From Spirochaetales bacterium (GTDB lineage Bacteria > Spirochaetota > Spirochaetia > Treponematales > Treponemataceae), in NCBI GenBank assembly GCA_003252395.1, contig QKEL01000009.1:124001-188000 (forward strand): a stretch of DNA of 64,000 bases, given 5' to 3'. A program made the translations under genes and the position numbers. Shown one piece after another: positions 1 to 7,666 of the stretch (position 1 is its first letter; each line of letters opens with the position of its first letter). Under the pieces are notes generated by a model that saw only the letters and a list, made by a program, of their open reading frames with translations, made no database searches and had not been told where the DNA came from.

Positions 1-837
1 GAGGGCCTCCTCGGCGGATTTATAGCTATAGCGGGATTGGTGGTGGCCCAAGGCCCAGCGCGGGGGCAGGGGCGCCTTGCCCGTCAGCTCCGCGTACCGC
101 GCGAGAATCCCGGGAAGGCTTTCCGAGGCGATGAGATAGTAGTCAAGGTTTCCGTCCGGCGCCTGAATCCCCGCCGCGCCGGGATCGGTTTCTCCCAGGT
201 CGAAGGCCGCGCGGTAGGAGTTGTCCAGGTAAAACCCGCAGGCGGCGGTTCCCGAAGACGGCGCGCCGCCCAGTCTAATAAAGAAGGGTACGGAAACGTA
301 TAAGGGATCGGTGGTGGCCGTATGGGCGGAAAAAACGTCGGAGTTCCACATTTCGTAGCGCCTCCCCCGTTTATCCAGAAAACCGGTCTTCTCCCCCATG
401 CCGTACACCGATTCGCCGTCGTACAGCCGCTGGCGGAGCAGGAAGCCCCGTCGGTTCCACGAGGCCGGTTCGGCGTCCGCCGCTATCTCGCGGTCGCCGC
501 GGAAGACCCTGACCGTGAAATCAGCCTTGTTTATCAAGACGGTCAGGCCGCCTCCCGCGACCTCAAGGGTATCGCCGTCGTTTCGCGCCGCGATATCGGA
601 CGCTCCTGAGGGATCGGCCTTGACGATACCGGTTTCCTTGGCCGCGTCGTAAGTTCCCAACCAGAGGCGAATTCTCGCGACGAGCGGAAAGGGGAAACTG
701 ACGGCGAGGCCTCCGTTGCGGGCCTCGCACACCGCGGTCTTTCCGTCCACGTGAAAGCCCTGCCATTCCCGAAGGCGTTTTACCCGCTTTCGTACCGTTG
801 GCGTCGGCGTAGTGGTCAGTAATTCGCTTGAGTTCAT
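1..837 (-). CDS. GH31 family alpha-glycosidase, N-terminal part (runs off the window)
   Basis: Translating the minus strand from the ATG at 837 gives an open frame of 279 codons that reaches the window edge without a stop. The product starts MNSSELLTT. Around residues 145-165 it has the run YGMGEKTGFLDKRGRRYEMW, typical of the N-terminal beta-sandwich of GH31 glycosidases, and further on RWALGHHQSRYSYK, where the (beta/alpha)8 catalytic barrel begins. The catalytic aspartates lie outside the window, so alpha-glucosidase versus alpha-xylosidase cannot be decided. No signal peptide is visible, which suggests a cytoplasmic enzyme acting on imported oligosaccharides. An AAGGAAG ribosome-binding site precedes the ATG. 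The gene is divergent from a LacI-type regulator that probably controls it. Confidence 0.92.
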   Translation of the reverse strand, partial: MNSSELLTTTPTPTVRKRVKRLREWQGFHVDGKTAVCEARNGGLAVSFPFPLVARIRLWLGTYDAAKETGIVKADPSGASDIAARNDGDTLEVAGGGLTVLINKADFTVRVFRGDREIAADAEPASWNRRGFLLRQRLYDGESVYGMGEKTGFLDKRGRRYEMWNSDVFSAHTATTDPLYVSVPFFIRLGGAPSSGTAACGFYLDNSYRAAFDLGETDPGAAGIQAPDGNLDYYLIASESLPGILARYAELTGKAPLPPRWALGHHQSRYSYKSAEEAL

Positions 838-864
838 GCGGTACTTCCTTTGGATTCGTGGTAG

Positions 865-878
865 GTAAAACGTTAAAC
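865..878. promoter_or_regulatory. Candidate LacI-family operator
   Basis: GTAAAACGTTAAAC is centred on a CG step, as in LacI/GalR-family operators, with 5 of 7 base pairs symmetric. It sits just downstream of the predicted GH31 transcription start and beside the divergent lacI-type gene, a position suited to repression. A second ACGT follows at 877-880. The match is imperfect. Confidence 0.4.
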
Positions 879-887
879 GTACGCTAT

Positions 888-916
888 ATGGTAGCCAGAG
901 GCATGAAAACAGTCAA
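888..916 (-). promoter_or_regulatory. Promoter of the GH31 gene
   Basis: Read on the minus strand, TTGACT (911-916) is followed after 17 nt by TACCAT (888-893). This would start transcription near 881 and leave a leader of about 40 nt with a Shine-Dalgarno sequence. The call rests on hexamer match and spacing only. Confidence 0.5.
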
Positions 917-1003
917 GACTGCGGGATTCGGATTCGGGAACGGGGGCGTCCGAACGACGAGTTTCTATTCAAAGGTACAATTGTTTGGTAAGATGTATTC
1001 ATT

Positions 1004-2047
1004 ATGACGATCACGATTCATGACGTTGCCCGGGAGGCCGGCGTATCCATTTCCACCGTGTCGAAGGTTATTCACGGTTCCACCAGGATTTCCCAACCTA
1101 CCAAAGATCGGGTGCGGGCCGTAATGGAACGTTTGGATTTTCAACCCAACAATATCGCGCGCTCCTTCGTGATGCAGAGCAGCGGAACCATCGGCGTTCT
1201 CACGGATATGCGCCGGGACTCGGTTTCGATGACTCCCCACGTGTACGAAGTTCTCGCGGGCGTCGAAAACGCCCTTTTGGACGCGGGCTATATCCTCTCT
1301 CTTTTTCACATTTCCTCGCCCGAGGAGATCCGCGAACGGATGGATACCATGACCCGGTGCAAGCGGATAGACGCCTTTATCCTCCACACCACGTGGCTGA
1401 CCGACCCCATCGTCGAATGGATCGTGCGGAGCGGCATTCCCTTCGTGGAGATCGGCACGGACCGCCGGGTGGGGGCGGAATACACGGTGGACGTGGACAA
1501 CGCCCTTGCCGGGGAGCTCGCCGCGGCGCACCTTCTCGATATCGGCTGCGAGCGGCCGGTATTTTTCGCGGGCGGCGCGGACGACGGAATCAGCGCGCGG
1601 CGGCTGGAGGGCATCGTAACCTGTTACCGAAAGCGGGGCTTTACCCCCCCCGAAGAGCGTATCGTGTACGGAACCCAGGAGCCCGGCGTGGCCTTCGATA
1701 CCCTGATCCGCCTGTTAGGCGCCCCTCGGGGAAAGCGGGCCGACGGGATAATCTGCGCGAACAATTTTTCCGCGCAGGGCGCGATACGCGCCGCGCGAAA
1801 GCTCAACGTTCCGATTCCCGCCGAAATCGCCTTCGTCGGTTTTGACGATTTTCCCCTGGCCCCCTACCTCGACCCCCCGTTAAGCGTGGTGAAGCTCGAT
1901 ATGTTTAGCCTGGGCATAGAGGCCGCCCGCACGGTGATTCGGAGCCTGGGAAAAAGGGGAGCGCGGCCCGACGCGGCTCCCGTGCCCGCCGAGTCCGCGC
2001 TCCTCCCCCCCGAGCTTATCGTCCGCCCGAGTTCCGTGGAGGCCTAG
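1004..2047 (+). CDS. LacI-family transcriptional regulator
   Basis: This 347-residue protein has the standard LacI/GalR layout. A helix-turn-helix and hinge occupy residues 3-55 (HDVAREAGVSISTVSKV, then a Q-P-T-K-D-R-V segment). A periplasmic-binding-protein-like sensor domain follows, with features such as VGFDDFPLAPYLDPPLSVV near residues 280-300. It should repress or activate sugar-use genes in response to a sugar. The divergent GH31 gene is the obvious target and implies an alpha-glucoside-type effector, which is inference. The upstream ATG at 993 hits a stop after four codons, so 1004 is the start. There is no good Shine-Dalgarno, and a TAAGAT at 989-994 lies only 9 nt upstream. The 3' end overlaps the convergent acetyltransferase gene by 32 nt. 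Confidence 0.93.
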   Translation: MTITIHDVAREAGVSISTVSKVIHGSTRISQPTKDRVRAVMERLDFQPNNIARSFVMQSSGTIGVLTDMRRDSVSMTPHVYEVLAGVENALLDAGYILSLFHISSPEEIRERMDTMTRCKRIDAFILHTTWLTDPIVEWIVRSGIPFVEIGTDRRVGAEYTVDVDNALAGELAAAHLLDIGCERPVFFAGGADDGISARRLEGIVTCYRKRGFTPPEERIVYGTQEPGVAFDTLIRLLGAPRGKRADGIICANNFSAQGAIRAARKLNVPIPAEIAFVGFDDFPLAPYLDPPLSVVKLDMFSLGIEAARTVIRSLGKRGARPDAAPVPAESALLPPELIVRPSSVEA

Positions 2048-2984
2048 GGCCTTCTGCCCGGTATTCCCACACGTCTTGCCGGGCAATGACGCGGAAACCC
2101 ACGGCCTTATAGAATTCCTGATCGGAACCCACGAACAGCCGTTCGGCCCCGAGCCGCTCCAGCCGCCTCTCGCCTTCGGCGATTAAAAGCCTCGCGAGAC
2201 CCCGCTTGCGGTACTCGGGTACGGTTCCCACCGGCTCGAGCACGCCGAGGCGGGAAACCGGATCGAGCCATAAACCCACGAAACTCACTATCTCGCCGTC
2301 CCCGTTTTCGAGGGCGAGATCCAGGCCTTTCCGATAGGAAGGAGCTTCCGCGAGGTTTTCAAACGCGGACACGCTCGCGGTAATCTGCTCGGGCTTATCG
2401 GCGTACCCGAAGGCGCGGGCATGGGCCACGGCCTTCCGGTCCGGGGCGACGGCCGCGCCATCGATGAGGCGGAGATCGCCGGGAACTTCCCCGCTTTCGG
2501 CGTCGCGGGAAGGATAGGGGATCGGGCGCACGGAAAGGGGTTCCGAATAGTCCCCCTTACGGTACCCGCGTTCCGCGGCCAAAGCGGCGGTCAGCCTATC
2601 GCTTTGGGGAATCCTGAGGCCGAAACCGGTCCCTCCGTTCCTCTCTTTTACGCAGGCCCGCTCGGCGAAGGCGAACATTTCGCCCAATAGCCGTTCCCCG
2701 ACGCGGTCAGGACGGTCGAATTCGAAAAAAACGTCGCCCCGCTGCTCTTCCTCGTGGGCCATCGCCACGATGCGCCCATCCTCGTCTCGCCACAGGCCGA
2801 TTGCCTTGGCCCAGTCCGCTACCGTCGCCCCGTGCATGACGCGGCTCACGGCGTAGGTGAAATTCCACCGGTCGATAAACCAGTTTCGCGGGGTCTCGAA
2901 GGCGGCGACGCTCCGGGCCAGGAAGCGCTCTACCTCGAGAAAGGCGTTCGCGCCGTGTTCGTAAGGGGTAAATACCGTTTTCAT
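2016..2984 (-). CDS. GNAT-family N-acetyltransferase, two-domain
   Basis: The 322-residue protein looks like two GNAT folds in tandem. The C-terminal one carries the acetyl-CoA binding signature PEYRKRGLARLLIAEGERR (about residues 258-276) and the late strand-helix motif EFYKAVGFRV. The N-terminal half has only weak GNAT character and may be structural or substrate-binding. The substrate is unknown. The start ATG at 2984 lacks a strong ribosome-binding site (AAGAGA nearby). The gene is convergent with and overlaps the LacI-type gene. The 220 nt upstream contain no recognisable gene. Confidence 0.8.
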   Translation of the reverse strand: MKTVFTPYEHGANAFLEVERFLARSVAAFETPRNWFIDRWNFTYAVSRVMHGATVADWAKAIGLWRDEDGRIVAMAHEEEQRGDVFFEFDRPDRVGERLLGEMFAFAERACVKERNGGTGFGLRIPQSDRLTAALAAERGYRKGDYSEPLSVRPIPYPSRDAESGEVPGDLRLIDGAAVAPDRKAVAHARAFGYADKPEQITASVSAFENLAEAPSYRKGLDLALENGDGEIVSFVGLWLDPVSRLGVLEPVGTVPEYRKRGLARLLIAEGERRLERLGAERLFVGSDQEFYKAVGFRVIARQDVWEYRAEGPRPPRNSGGR

Positions 2985-3204
2985 GAGAATCTCTTTTGGT
3001 GCCCGTCTGATATGGGTCGTTCGGTTGCGGGTGAGATAGGTGGAGACGGGCGGGAATTTCCGACGCGACCCGAAGAAGATCGACTGCGAAAAGCGACGTT
3101 TCGTATGTGTGACCTTCTTTGGGTTACAGGCTCATGTCGGAAGTCCTCCTTTCGATGCGCGCGGGGTTATATGGCTTACGTCCCGGTTCTCGCCTTACGG
3201 CGAA

Positions 3205-3747
3205 TCAACGGACGGCGCCTTCCATTTCGCTCAATAAATCGCCTACCAGATCGTCGATATCCGACTGCTCCAGGTCGGCCTTGCGTTCGTAGGCCAGTTC
3301 CTGATTCGCCGCCCTCAATTTTTTCAGAAGCCCGTAAATGGTAATGAGCAGTATCTTGTTGCCCGCGGAGGGAAACGTGCGGATAAAGGACGCGAGTTCG
3401 GTCCGCTCCAGGCGGAAGACCACGGCGCGGTCGCGGGCGATTACCGAGGCGGTGCGGTGAATTTTCAAAAAGAAACCGGCCTCGCCGAAAACCTCGCCCT
3501 CGCCCAAGGCGCATATGAAAACGTCCTTGCCGCCCGCCTCGCTCACGCTCACGCTGACGGTACCGGACAGCACTCCGAAAAAATGGTGGTCCAACTCGCC
3601 TTCCCGAACGATCGGCTCGTTTCGCTCGTATTGCAGGATCGAACCGGTCTCTACCATTTTGTCCAGTTCCTCATCGGAAAGGTATTTGAAGGTCATGATG
3701 TTCCGAACCTTCTCCCGCCACGTTTGCTCTTTCTCGAGTGCCTTCAT
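3205..3747 (-). CDS. Cyclic-nucleotide-binding (CRP-like sensor) domain protein
   Basis: The 180-residue protein holds one cNMP-binding beta-roll at about residues 18-135. Visible elements are F-K-Y-L-S-D-E-E-L at the start, the phosphate-binding-cassette-like stretch LGEGEVFGEAGFF, and RTASVIARDRAVVFRLER. An amphipathic C-terminal helix follows, with no helix-turn-helix. It is therefore a stand-alone sensor rather than a CRP-type transcription factor and probably acts through a partner. The cassette lacks the exact R-T/S pair of classical cAMP sites, so the ligand is uncertain. A class III cyclase gene lies about 5 kb away. The promoter overlaps the end of the upstream receptor gene, and the mRNA appears leaderless. 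Confidence 0.8.
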   Translation of the reverse strand: MKALEKEQTWREKVRNIMTFKYLSDEELDKMVETGSILQYERNEPIVREGELDHHFFGVLSGTVSVSVSEAGGKDVFICALGEGEVFGEAGFFLKIHRTASVIARDRAVVFRLERTELASFIRTFPSAGNKILLITIYGLLKKLRAANQELAYERKADLEQSDIDDLVGDLLSEMEGAVR

Positions 3748-3754
3748 AGTGAAC

Positions 3755-3782
3755 AGTATAACCTATCTGGGCGGATTCGCAA
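3755..3782 (-). promoter_or_regulatory. Leaderless-type promoter of the cNMP-binding gene
   Basis: On the minus strand TTGCGA (3777-3782), a 16-nt spacer and TATACT (3755-3760) end 7 nt before the ATG at 3747. No Shine-Dalgarno is present. Transcription should start at or next to the A of the ATG. Confidence 0.6.
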
Positions 3783-5775
3783 CAAGCGCGTATTCGAGAA
3801 TCGCGGAAATGCTCGTGCCGCCCATGGGATAGCCCTCGACCAATTCATAGGATTCCCCGAGGGCGTTATTAAGGTGCACCGTAAGCTCCGCCTTCTTGGA
3901 TAGGGGTACTTGATACGACAGATCGAGGGTAAACCAGGGGGAAAGGGCGGCAACGTTGCTGGCATCCGCGAACCGGAGGCCTTCGTAGTTCCCCCGAAGG
4001 GAAAGGCGCCCTCCCAAGGCGGGAAAGGCCGCCGATAGGGCAAGGTTCTGGGGGCTTTGATAGGGCATGACCTTCCGGTTTGACCAGGAGAGGCCACGGC
4101 TTAAAAGGCGGGTGAAAAGCCACCGGTGCCGAAGCGAGAGGGTAATGTCACCGTGCGGCTTCCATTGTAGGGTTTCCTCGGTGCCCAGGTACCAGGCTTC
4201 GCCGATATTCTCGGGACGGAGTCCGGATTCGGTTCCCGACCAGAGGATGGCGTCGTCGTAATGGCTTGCCCTCAGGGTGGCGGAAAGGGAAAGGTTCCCT
4301 ACGTCCTTTTCCGTTCCCAGGGAGGCGACCCAGCCGTCCTCGCTTCGCAGATCGGGATTTCCGCTGGCCCCGGGGGTACCGGACCAATAGAGGTCGTTCA
4401 GGGACGGGAATCGGAAAGCCCTGCGGATATCTCCCCTCCAGAGGGTAGCCCCGGCGGTTCTCCAGGCAACCGCGACGGCGGGGAGGGGTACCGTACGCTT
4501 CCCGTCGGACAACAGGGCCAAGGACGGCGAAAAACTCAGGTCCGTACGGGGCGTCCATTCGGCGCCGACGCTGAGGCCCCCGCCCAGGGCTTCCCGCTTT
4601 CCGGCGTTGTCGGAAAGAACCCGGTCGTAGCGGGCGGTAGAGCCGAAGGCGAAAAAGAGCGTAGGTGCCGGGAACCATTGAAGGGCCAGGGCAGAGTAAA
4701 GCGTATCCGCGCGGTGTTCGCTCGATTCCGCCATTCCTTCCCAGGAAAGGCCCGTTCCGGCGTGGCCCAGGGTAAGCCCGCCGGATAGCCGATCCGAGCC
4801 CAGGCGCAGGGTTTCGAACCTCAGGGACTCTACCGCAAGGCTGTCCCTCTGGCGGCCGGAAAGGGTCGTCGTGTTTACGGGCCCGGGAATTTGTCTGTCC
4901 GCGCCGTGCAGGAGGGCAGAAAGCGCGAGGGTGGCCATCGCGGAAGGATGATAGAAGATCGAGGCATGGGTTCCGCCCTCGATCACGGGAGAGCGCTCCC
5001 TGATTCGCTCGGTTCCTTCGTCGTCGGTCCAGGGATAGCGGTTAGCGGCCCCCGCGAGATTGCCCCCCAGTTTCCAGTCCGCCCTCTCGCCGCCCCGTTC
5101 GCTCAGGAAAGAGGCCCTCATGAGGTCTCCCGGGGCGACGAGTAGGGGGTCGGGGAAGTCGTTGGAGAGGTAGGAAAGAACTTCGAGGGAGACCGAGGAG
5201 CGGAAACCCCGCCGGAGGGGCCCCGCGGTCGTTATGGAGAGATTCCCGCCGGGAAGGCTCGCCCCCAGGGCCGCGGAGGAGTCTACGGGGTCTCCGAGGG
5301 AGGGGGCTCCCTCCCGTACGCTCAGTCTCTCCACTGCGCCCAAAGCGAGTTCGCCGGGATCGAAGCCGCCCGAGAGGGGCGAATTTAGGGGAACCCCGTC
5401 AAGACTAATACCCACCCGGGACCCGGAAAATCCCCCCAGGGAAAGGCTCGAAACCGTGCCGAAGCCCCCGTTGGAAACGACGGAAACCCCGGTTTCCCCT
5501 TCCAAGAGCTCCGAAAGGGTACGGGCCCCGGAGTTTTCGATATCTTCCCGGCTCAGTTCCTTTGTGCCGTCGGCCGAAGGGGGAGTCGCCGCCACGGTTA
5601 TTCCCTCGGCGCTTCCCAGGTCGACCCATAGGGTTTCATCGTTCTCTTCGCTTTGGGCCGTGAGAATTCCCCCGGACACGAGGAGAATGGCGAAAAGGAT
5701 TCTGCAAGGGCGGCGCCCGTGGCGGCGCCCGTGGCGGCGCCCGTGATTTGCCGGGAGATTCCGAAACATTCGCAT
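3763..5775 (-). CDS. TonB-dependent outer-membrane receptor, probable cobalamin (BtuB-like) transporter
   Basis: The 670-residue protein has a signal peptide (Arg/His-rich n-region, then ILFAILLVSGGILTAQ, about residues 26-41). A TonB-dependent receptor plug follows at about 60-165 (EDIENSGARTLSELLEGETG, then LDGVPLNSPLSGGFDPGEL and VERLSVREG). The rest is a beta-rich C-terminal barrel. It should import a scarce ligand across the outer membrane using TonB-ExbBD energy. The operon is led by a cobalamin riboswitch, so the ligand is very likely a corrinoid; plug and barrel resemble BtuB. It lies 12 nt after the lipoprotein gene. The ATG at 5775 has no strong ribosome-binding site, and the ATG at 5769 is an alternative. 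Confidence 0.88.
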   Translation of the reverse strand: MRMFRNLPANHGRRHGRRHGRRPCRILFAILLVSGGILTAQSEENDETLWVDLGSAEGITVAATPPSADGTKELSREDIENSGARTLSELLEGETGVSVVSNGGFGTVSSLSLGGFSGSRVGISLDGVPLNSPLSGGFDPGELALGAVERLSVREGAPSLGDPVDSSAALGASLPGGNLSITTAGPLRRGFRSSVSLEVLSYLSNDFPDPLLVAPGDLMRASFLSERGGERADWKLGGNLAGAANRYPWTDDEGTERIRERSPVIEGGTHASIFYHPSAMATLALSALLHGADRQIPGPVNTTTLSGRQRDSLAVESLRFETLRLGSDRLSGGLTLGHAGTGLSWEGMAESSEHRADTLYSALALQWFPAPTLFFAFGSTARYDRVLSDNAGKREALGGGLSVGAEWTPRTDLSFSPSLALLSDGKRTVPLPAVAVAWRTAGATLWRGDIRRAFRFPSLNDLYWSGTPGASGNPDLRSEDGWVASLGTEKDVGNLSLSATLRASHYDDAILWSGTESGLRPENIGEAWYLGTEETLQWKPHGDITLSLRHRWLFTRLLSRGLSWSNRKVMPYQSPQNLALSAAFPALGGRLSLRGNYEGLRFADASNVAALSPWFTLDLSYQVPLSKKAELTVHLNNALGESYELVEGYPMGGTSISAILEYALVANPPR
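5711..5746. repeat. 12-bp tandem repeat, three copies, inside the receptor signal peptide
   Basis: CGGCGCCCGTGG occurs three times in direct succession (the last copy has one change). On the coding strand it adds repeated HGRR units to the signal-peptide n-region. The 12-bp unit keeps the reading frame, so copy-number change would alter positive charge and not switch expression off. Confidence 0.85.
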
Positions 5776-5787
5776 GATTCGTCGAAC

Positions 5788-6357
5788 TTACTGCCGTTCG
5801 TAGGGGCCTAGGACGTCGAAGTAGCCGTTCTCCTTGGTCAGTTCCGCCTCCGCGTCCTCCCGGGTCGCGAGGCCCGCGTTTCCCGGAGCGGGGGTTCCGT
5901 TCGTATACTTACCGGCGCCGCCTTGCTTAATGCCCCTCGCTCCCAGTTCTTCCCAGCGGAGGACGTAGTACGTCCCTTCCAGGGGGGCGTATACCTCGCC
6001 GCTTTCGGTAACGTGAATAGTCAAATATCCGGCCGTAGCGGTTAGGTCCGGCTCATTGACGACGATTCCGCCGTAATTCGACGTGGGATAGCTTGGGCTC
6101 ACGTAGGCAAATTGATAGCCTGCGTCTGCCTTTGTCAGGGAGAACCCGTCTCCGAAGGACGAAACCCAGGTCCCCACGACCGAGGGAACCGCTGCGGCCG
6201 GATCATCCTCTCCCCCCATGAGGGCGCAGCCCGCGAAGGCGAACGAGGCGAAGGCGGTTAGGACCGCGAGCGCGATTGCCGCGGCGGGCCGTCTCGGGGC
6301 GATGCGCGCCGCCGAACGGCGCTCCGGCGATTCCTGTGGGGAAAAACGCGTAAACAT
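5788..6357 (-). CDS. Lipoprotein of unknown function, first gene of the B12-riboswitch operon
   Basis: From the ATG at 6357, chosen because AAGGAG lies six bases upstream, the product has 189 residues. It has a long basic n-region, a hydrophobic segment AAAIALAVLTAFASFAFAGC and a lipobox cysteine at residue 44, so it should be lipid-anchored. The mature part starts with the acidic GGEDD and then a small beta-rich domain (VVGTWVSSFGDGFSL, YVSPSYPTSNYGGIV, TIHVTESGEVY). I recognise no family with confidence; the VVGTW...GF start is lipocalin-like only in a loose sense. It is co-transcribed with the TonB-dependent receptor, so a role in corrinoid capture or receptor assembly is a reasonable inference. 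An in-frame start ten codons earlier has no ribosome-binding site. Confidence 0.8.
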   Translation of the reverse strand: MFTRFSPQESPERRSAARIAPRRPAAAIALAVLTAFASFAFAGCALMGGEDDPAAAVPSVVGTWVSSFGDGFSLTKADAGYQFAYVSPSYPTSNYGGIVVNEPDLTATAGYLTIHVTESGEVYAPLEGTYYVLRWEELGARGIKQGGAGKYTNGTPAPGNAGLATREDAEAELTKENGYFDVLGPYERQ

Positions 6358-6504
6358 GATGCACTCCTTATGGCTTCGGCGGCCCACGACGGGCCGAATC
6401 CGAAGAAAGGAGCCTGAGCAAAACCGGACATGCCTTCATCCGAAAAGGGGAAAGGGGGAACGGTTTTCCAGACTCAATCCTCGAAGTCCGAAAAAAAAAC
6501 GAAT

Positions 6505-6690
6505 CGGGCGCCAAAGTCTCCTGGCTCGCGAAGTCGCCGTCTCGTGAACGGCGCGGGCTCTTCCTGGCCTTCCCGGTTTTACCCAGTGGCCGCGGGCGGA
6601 AGATCCTCCTTCGATTACAGTTACGGGCTAGCGGCGGATTTTCACCGCGCTTCCTTTGAAACGTCCGTTGTTGGAATGTAAGGAAAAGCG
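6505..6690 (-). ncRNA. Cobalamin riboswitch
   Basis: The minus strand carries, in order, the conserved blocks of the cobalamin aptamer. These are GGTGAAAATCC (6636-6646), CCCGTAACTGTAA (6615-6627), GCCACTGGG (6582-6590), GGGAAGGC (6567-6574) and the B12 box AGCCAGGAGACTTTGGC (6510-6526). A run of nine T on this strand follows at 6491-6499, which hints at control by termination, but I could not find a clear terminator hairpin before it. The aptamer precedes the lipoprotein and TonB-dependent receptor genes by about 150 nt. Outer boundaries are approximate. Confidence 0.95.
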
Positions 6691-6747
6691 CGTCTTCCGT
6701 CAAGCGAGCGGGGGAATGGGCCGATACATCCATTGTCGGAGCAACGA

Positions 6748-7593
6748 ATGACACAGACCCAGGAACGCATAACCATAGAACGGCATCTCAGTTTCGTGAT
6801 CGGCGCGACGGTGGATCTCCGCCGCGCCGACGCGGGAATGCTCGATCCGATATCCCTCAAACGGGCCTACTACCGCCGGGCCAAGGAAATGCACCCCGAT
6901 CGCGCGGCGGGCTTAGGCGTAGACCCGGCAGTGCTGACCGAGCGCTTTCGGAACCTGCAAAACTCGTACGAGGCGGTATTGGATTTTCTGGATTCCGGAC
7001 GATTGCAACCGCTGCTTCGGGGCGCGTCGAATCGAACCGAGGCCAAGCCGAATCGACCGGCAGCCGGCGCGGGAAACGCGGCCGCCGGGGGTAATGCGGC
7101 AGGCGCGGGCTCTCGCTCCGGCAATCGGTGCGGGGCCTCGGCCTACCGTTCGTGGCGCAGAGCGCCGAATAACCCGCCTGGCCGTACCTTCTACCGGGGG
7201 AATCTCCCCCCGTTCCGGTTACGATTGGCCGAATGGCTTTATTATACCGGCCGGGTCAGTTTCGAGAGCTTGATTTCCGCCCTGGCCTGGCAGTACGCGG
7301 AGCGCCCGAAGGTGGGAAGCATCGCGGTGGATTTGGGCTACCTAACCCATGATTCGGTGAACGCGGTTATCCGGCACAGGAGCCTGGGCGAGCCCTTTTG
7401 CGGCGCCGCGGTCAGGCTCGGTTTCCTCTCCGACTTCGAGCGATCGGTGGTGTTGGGCCGGCAACGCCTCATGAATCAGCCCATCGGTTCCTTTTTCGTG
7501 GATCGCGGCATCGTCGACGCGGCGGAGCTCGAGCGGGCGGTCCGGGACCTTTGGTCCCACAATATGCGCGCTCCCTCCCGCGCGGCAATGTAA
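6748..7593 (+). CDS. J-domain protein with MshEN-like C-terminal repeats
   Basis: The start is ATG 6748 with GGAG seven bases upstream; a TTG at 6733 is in frame but less likely. The product has 281 residues. Residues about 12-80 resemble a DnaJ J-domain, including LKRAYYRRAKEMHPDRA with the HPD triad. A low-complexity Ala/Gly/Arg/Asn linker follows. The C-terminal about 120 residues hold repeated LxxxLxxxGxVxxxxLxxALxxQ patterns (EWLYYTGRVSFESLISALAWQ, IAVDLGYLTHDSVNAVI, SFFVDRGIVDAAELERAV), as in MshEN/GspE N-terminal domains, some of which bind cyclic di-GMP. A co-chaperone targeted by that tail is possible, but this is inference. No membrane segment is seen. The gene is divergent from the B12-riboswitch operon. 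Confidence 0.75.
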   Translation: MTQTQERITIERHLSFVIGATVDLRRADAGMLDPISLKRAYYRRAKEMHPDRAAGLGVDPAVLTERFRNLQNSYEAVLDFLDSGRLQPLLRGASNRTEAKPNRPAAGAGNAAAGGNAAGAGSRSGNRCGASAYRSWRRAPNNPPGRTFYRGNLPPFRLRLAEWLYYTGRVSFESLISALAWQYAERPKVGSIAVDLGYLTHDSVNAVIRHRSLGEPFCGAAVRLGFLSDFERSVVLGRQRLMNQPIGSFFVDRGIVDAAELERAVRDLWSHNMRAPSRAAM

Positions 7594-7666
7594 CGGAACG
7601 AAGCGGTCCCGCCCGCGATGGATGTGACCGGATTCCCTATCTCATAGTTTTTTGCTAGGATACCTC

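Noticed and set aside
2985-3204. Minus-strand AAAGGAGG followed by ATG AGC CTG TAA near 3130
   Set aside because: A strong ribosome-binding site precedes a three-codon frame only. Without conservation data it cannot be called a leader peptide, and no other gene or RNA signal was seen in this 220-nt gap.
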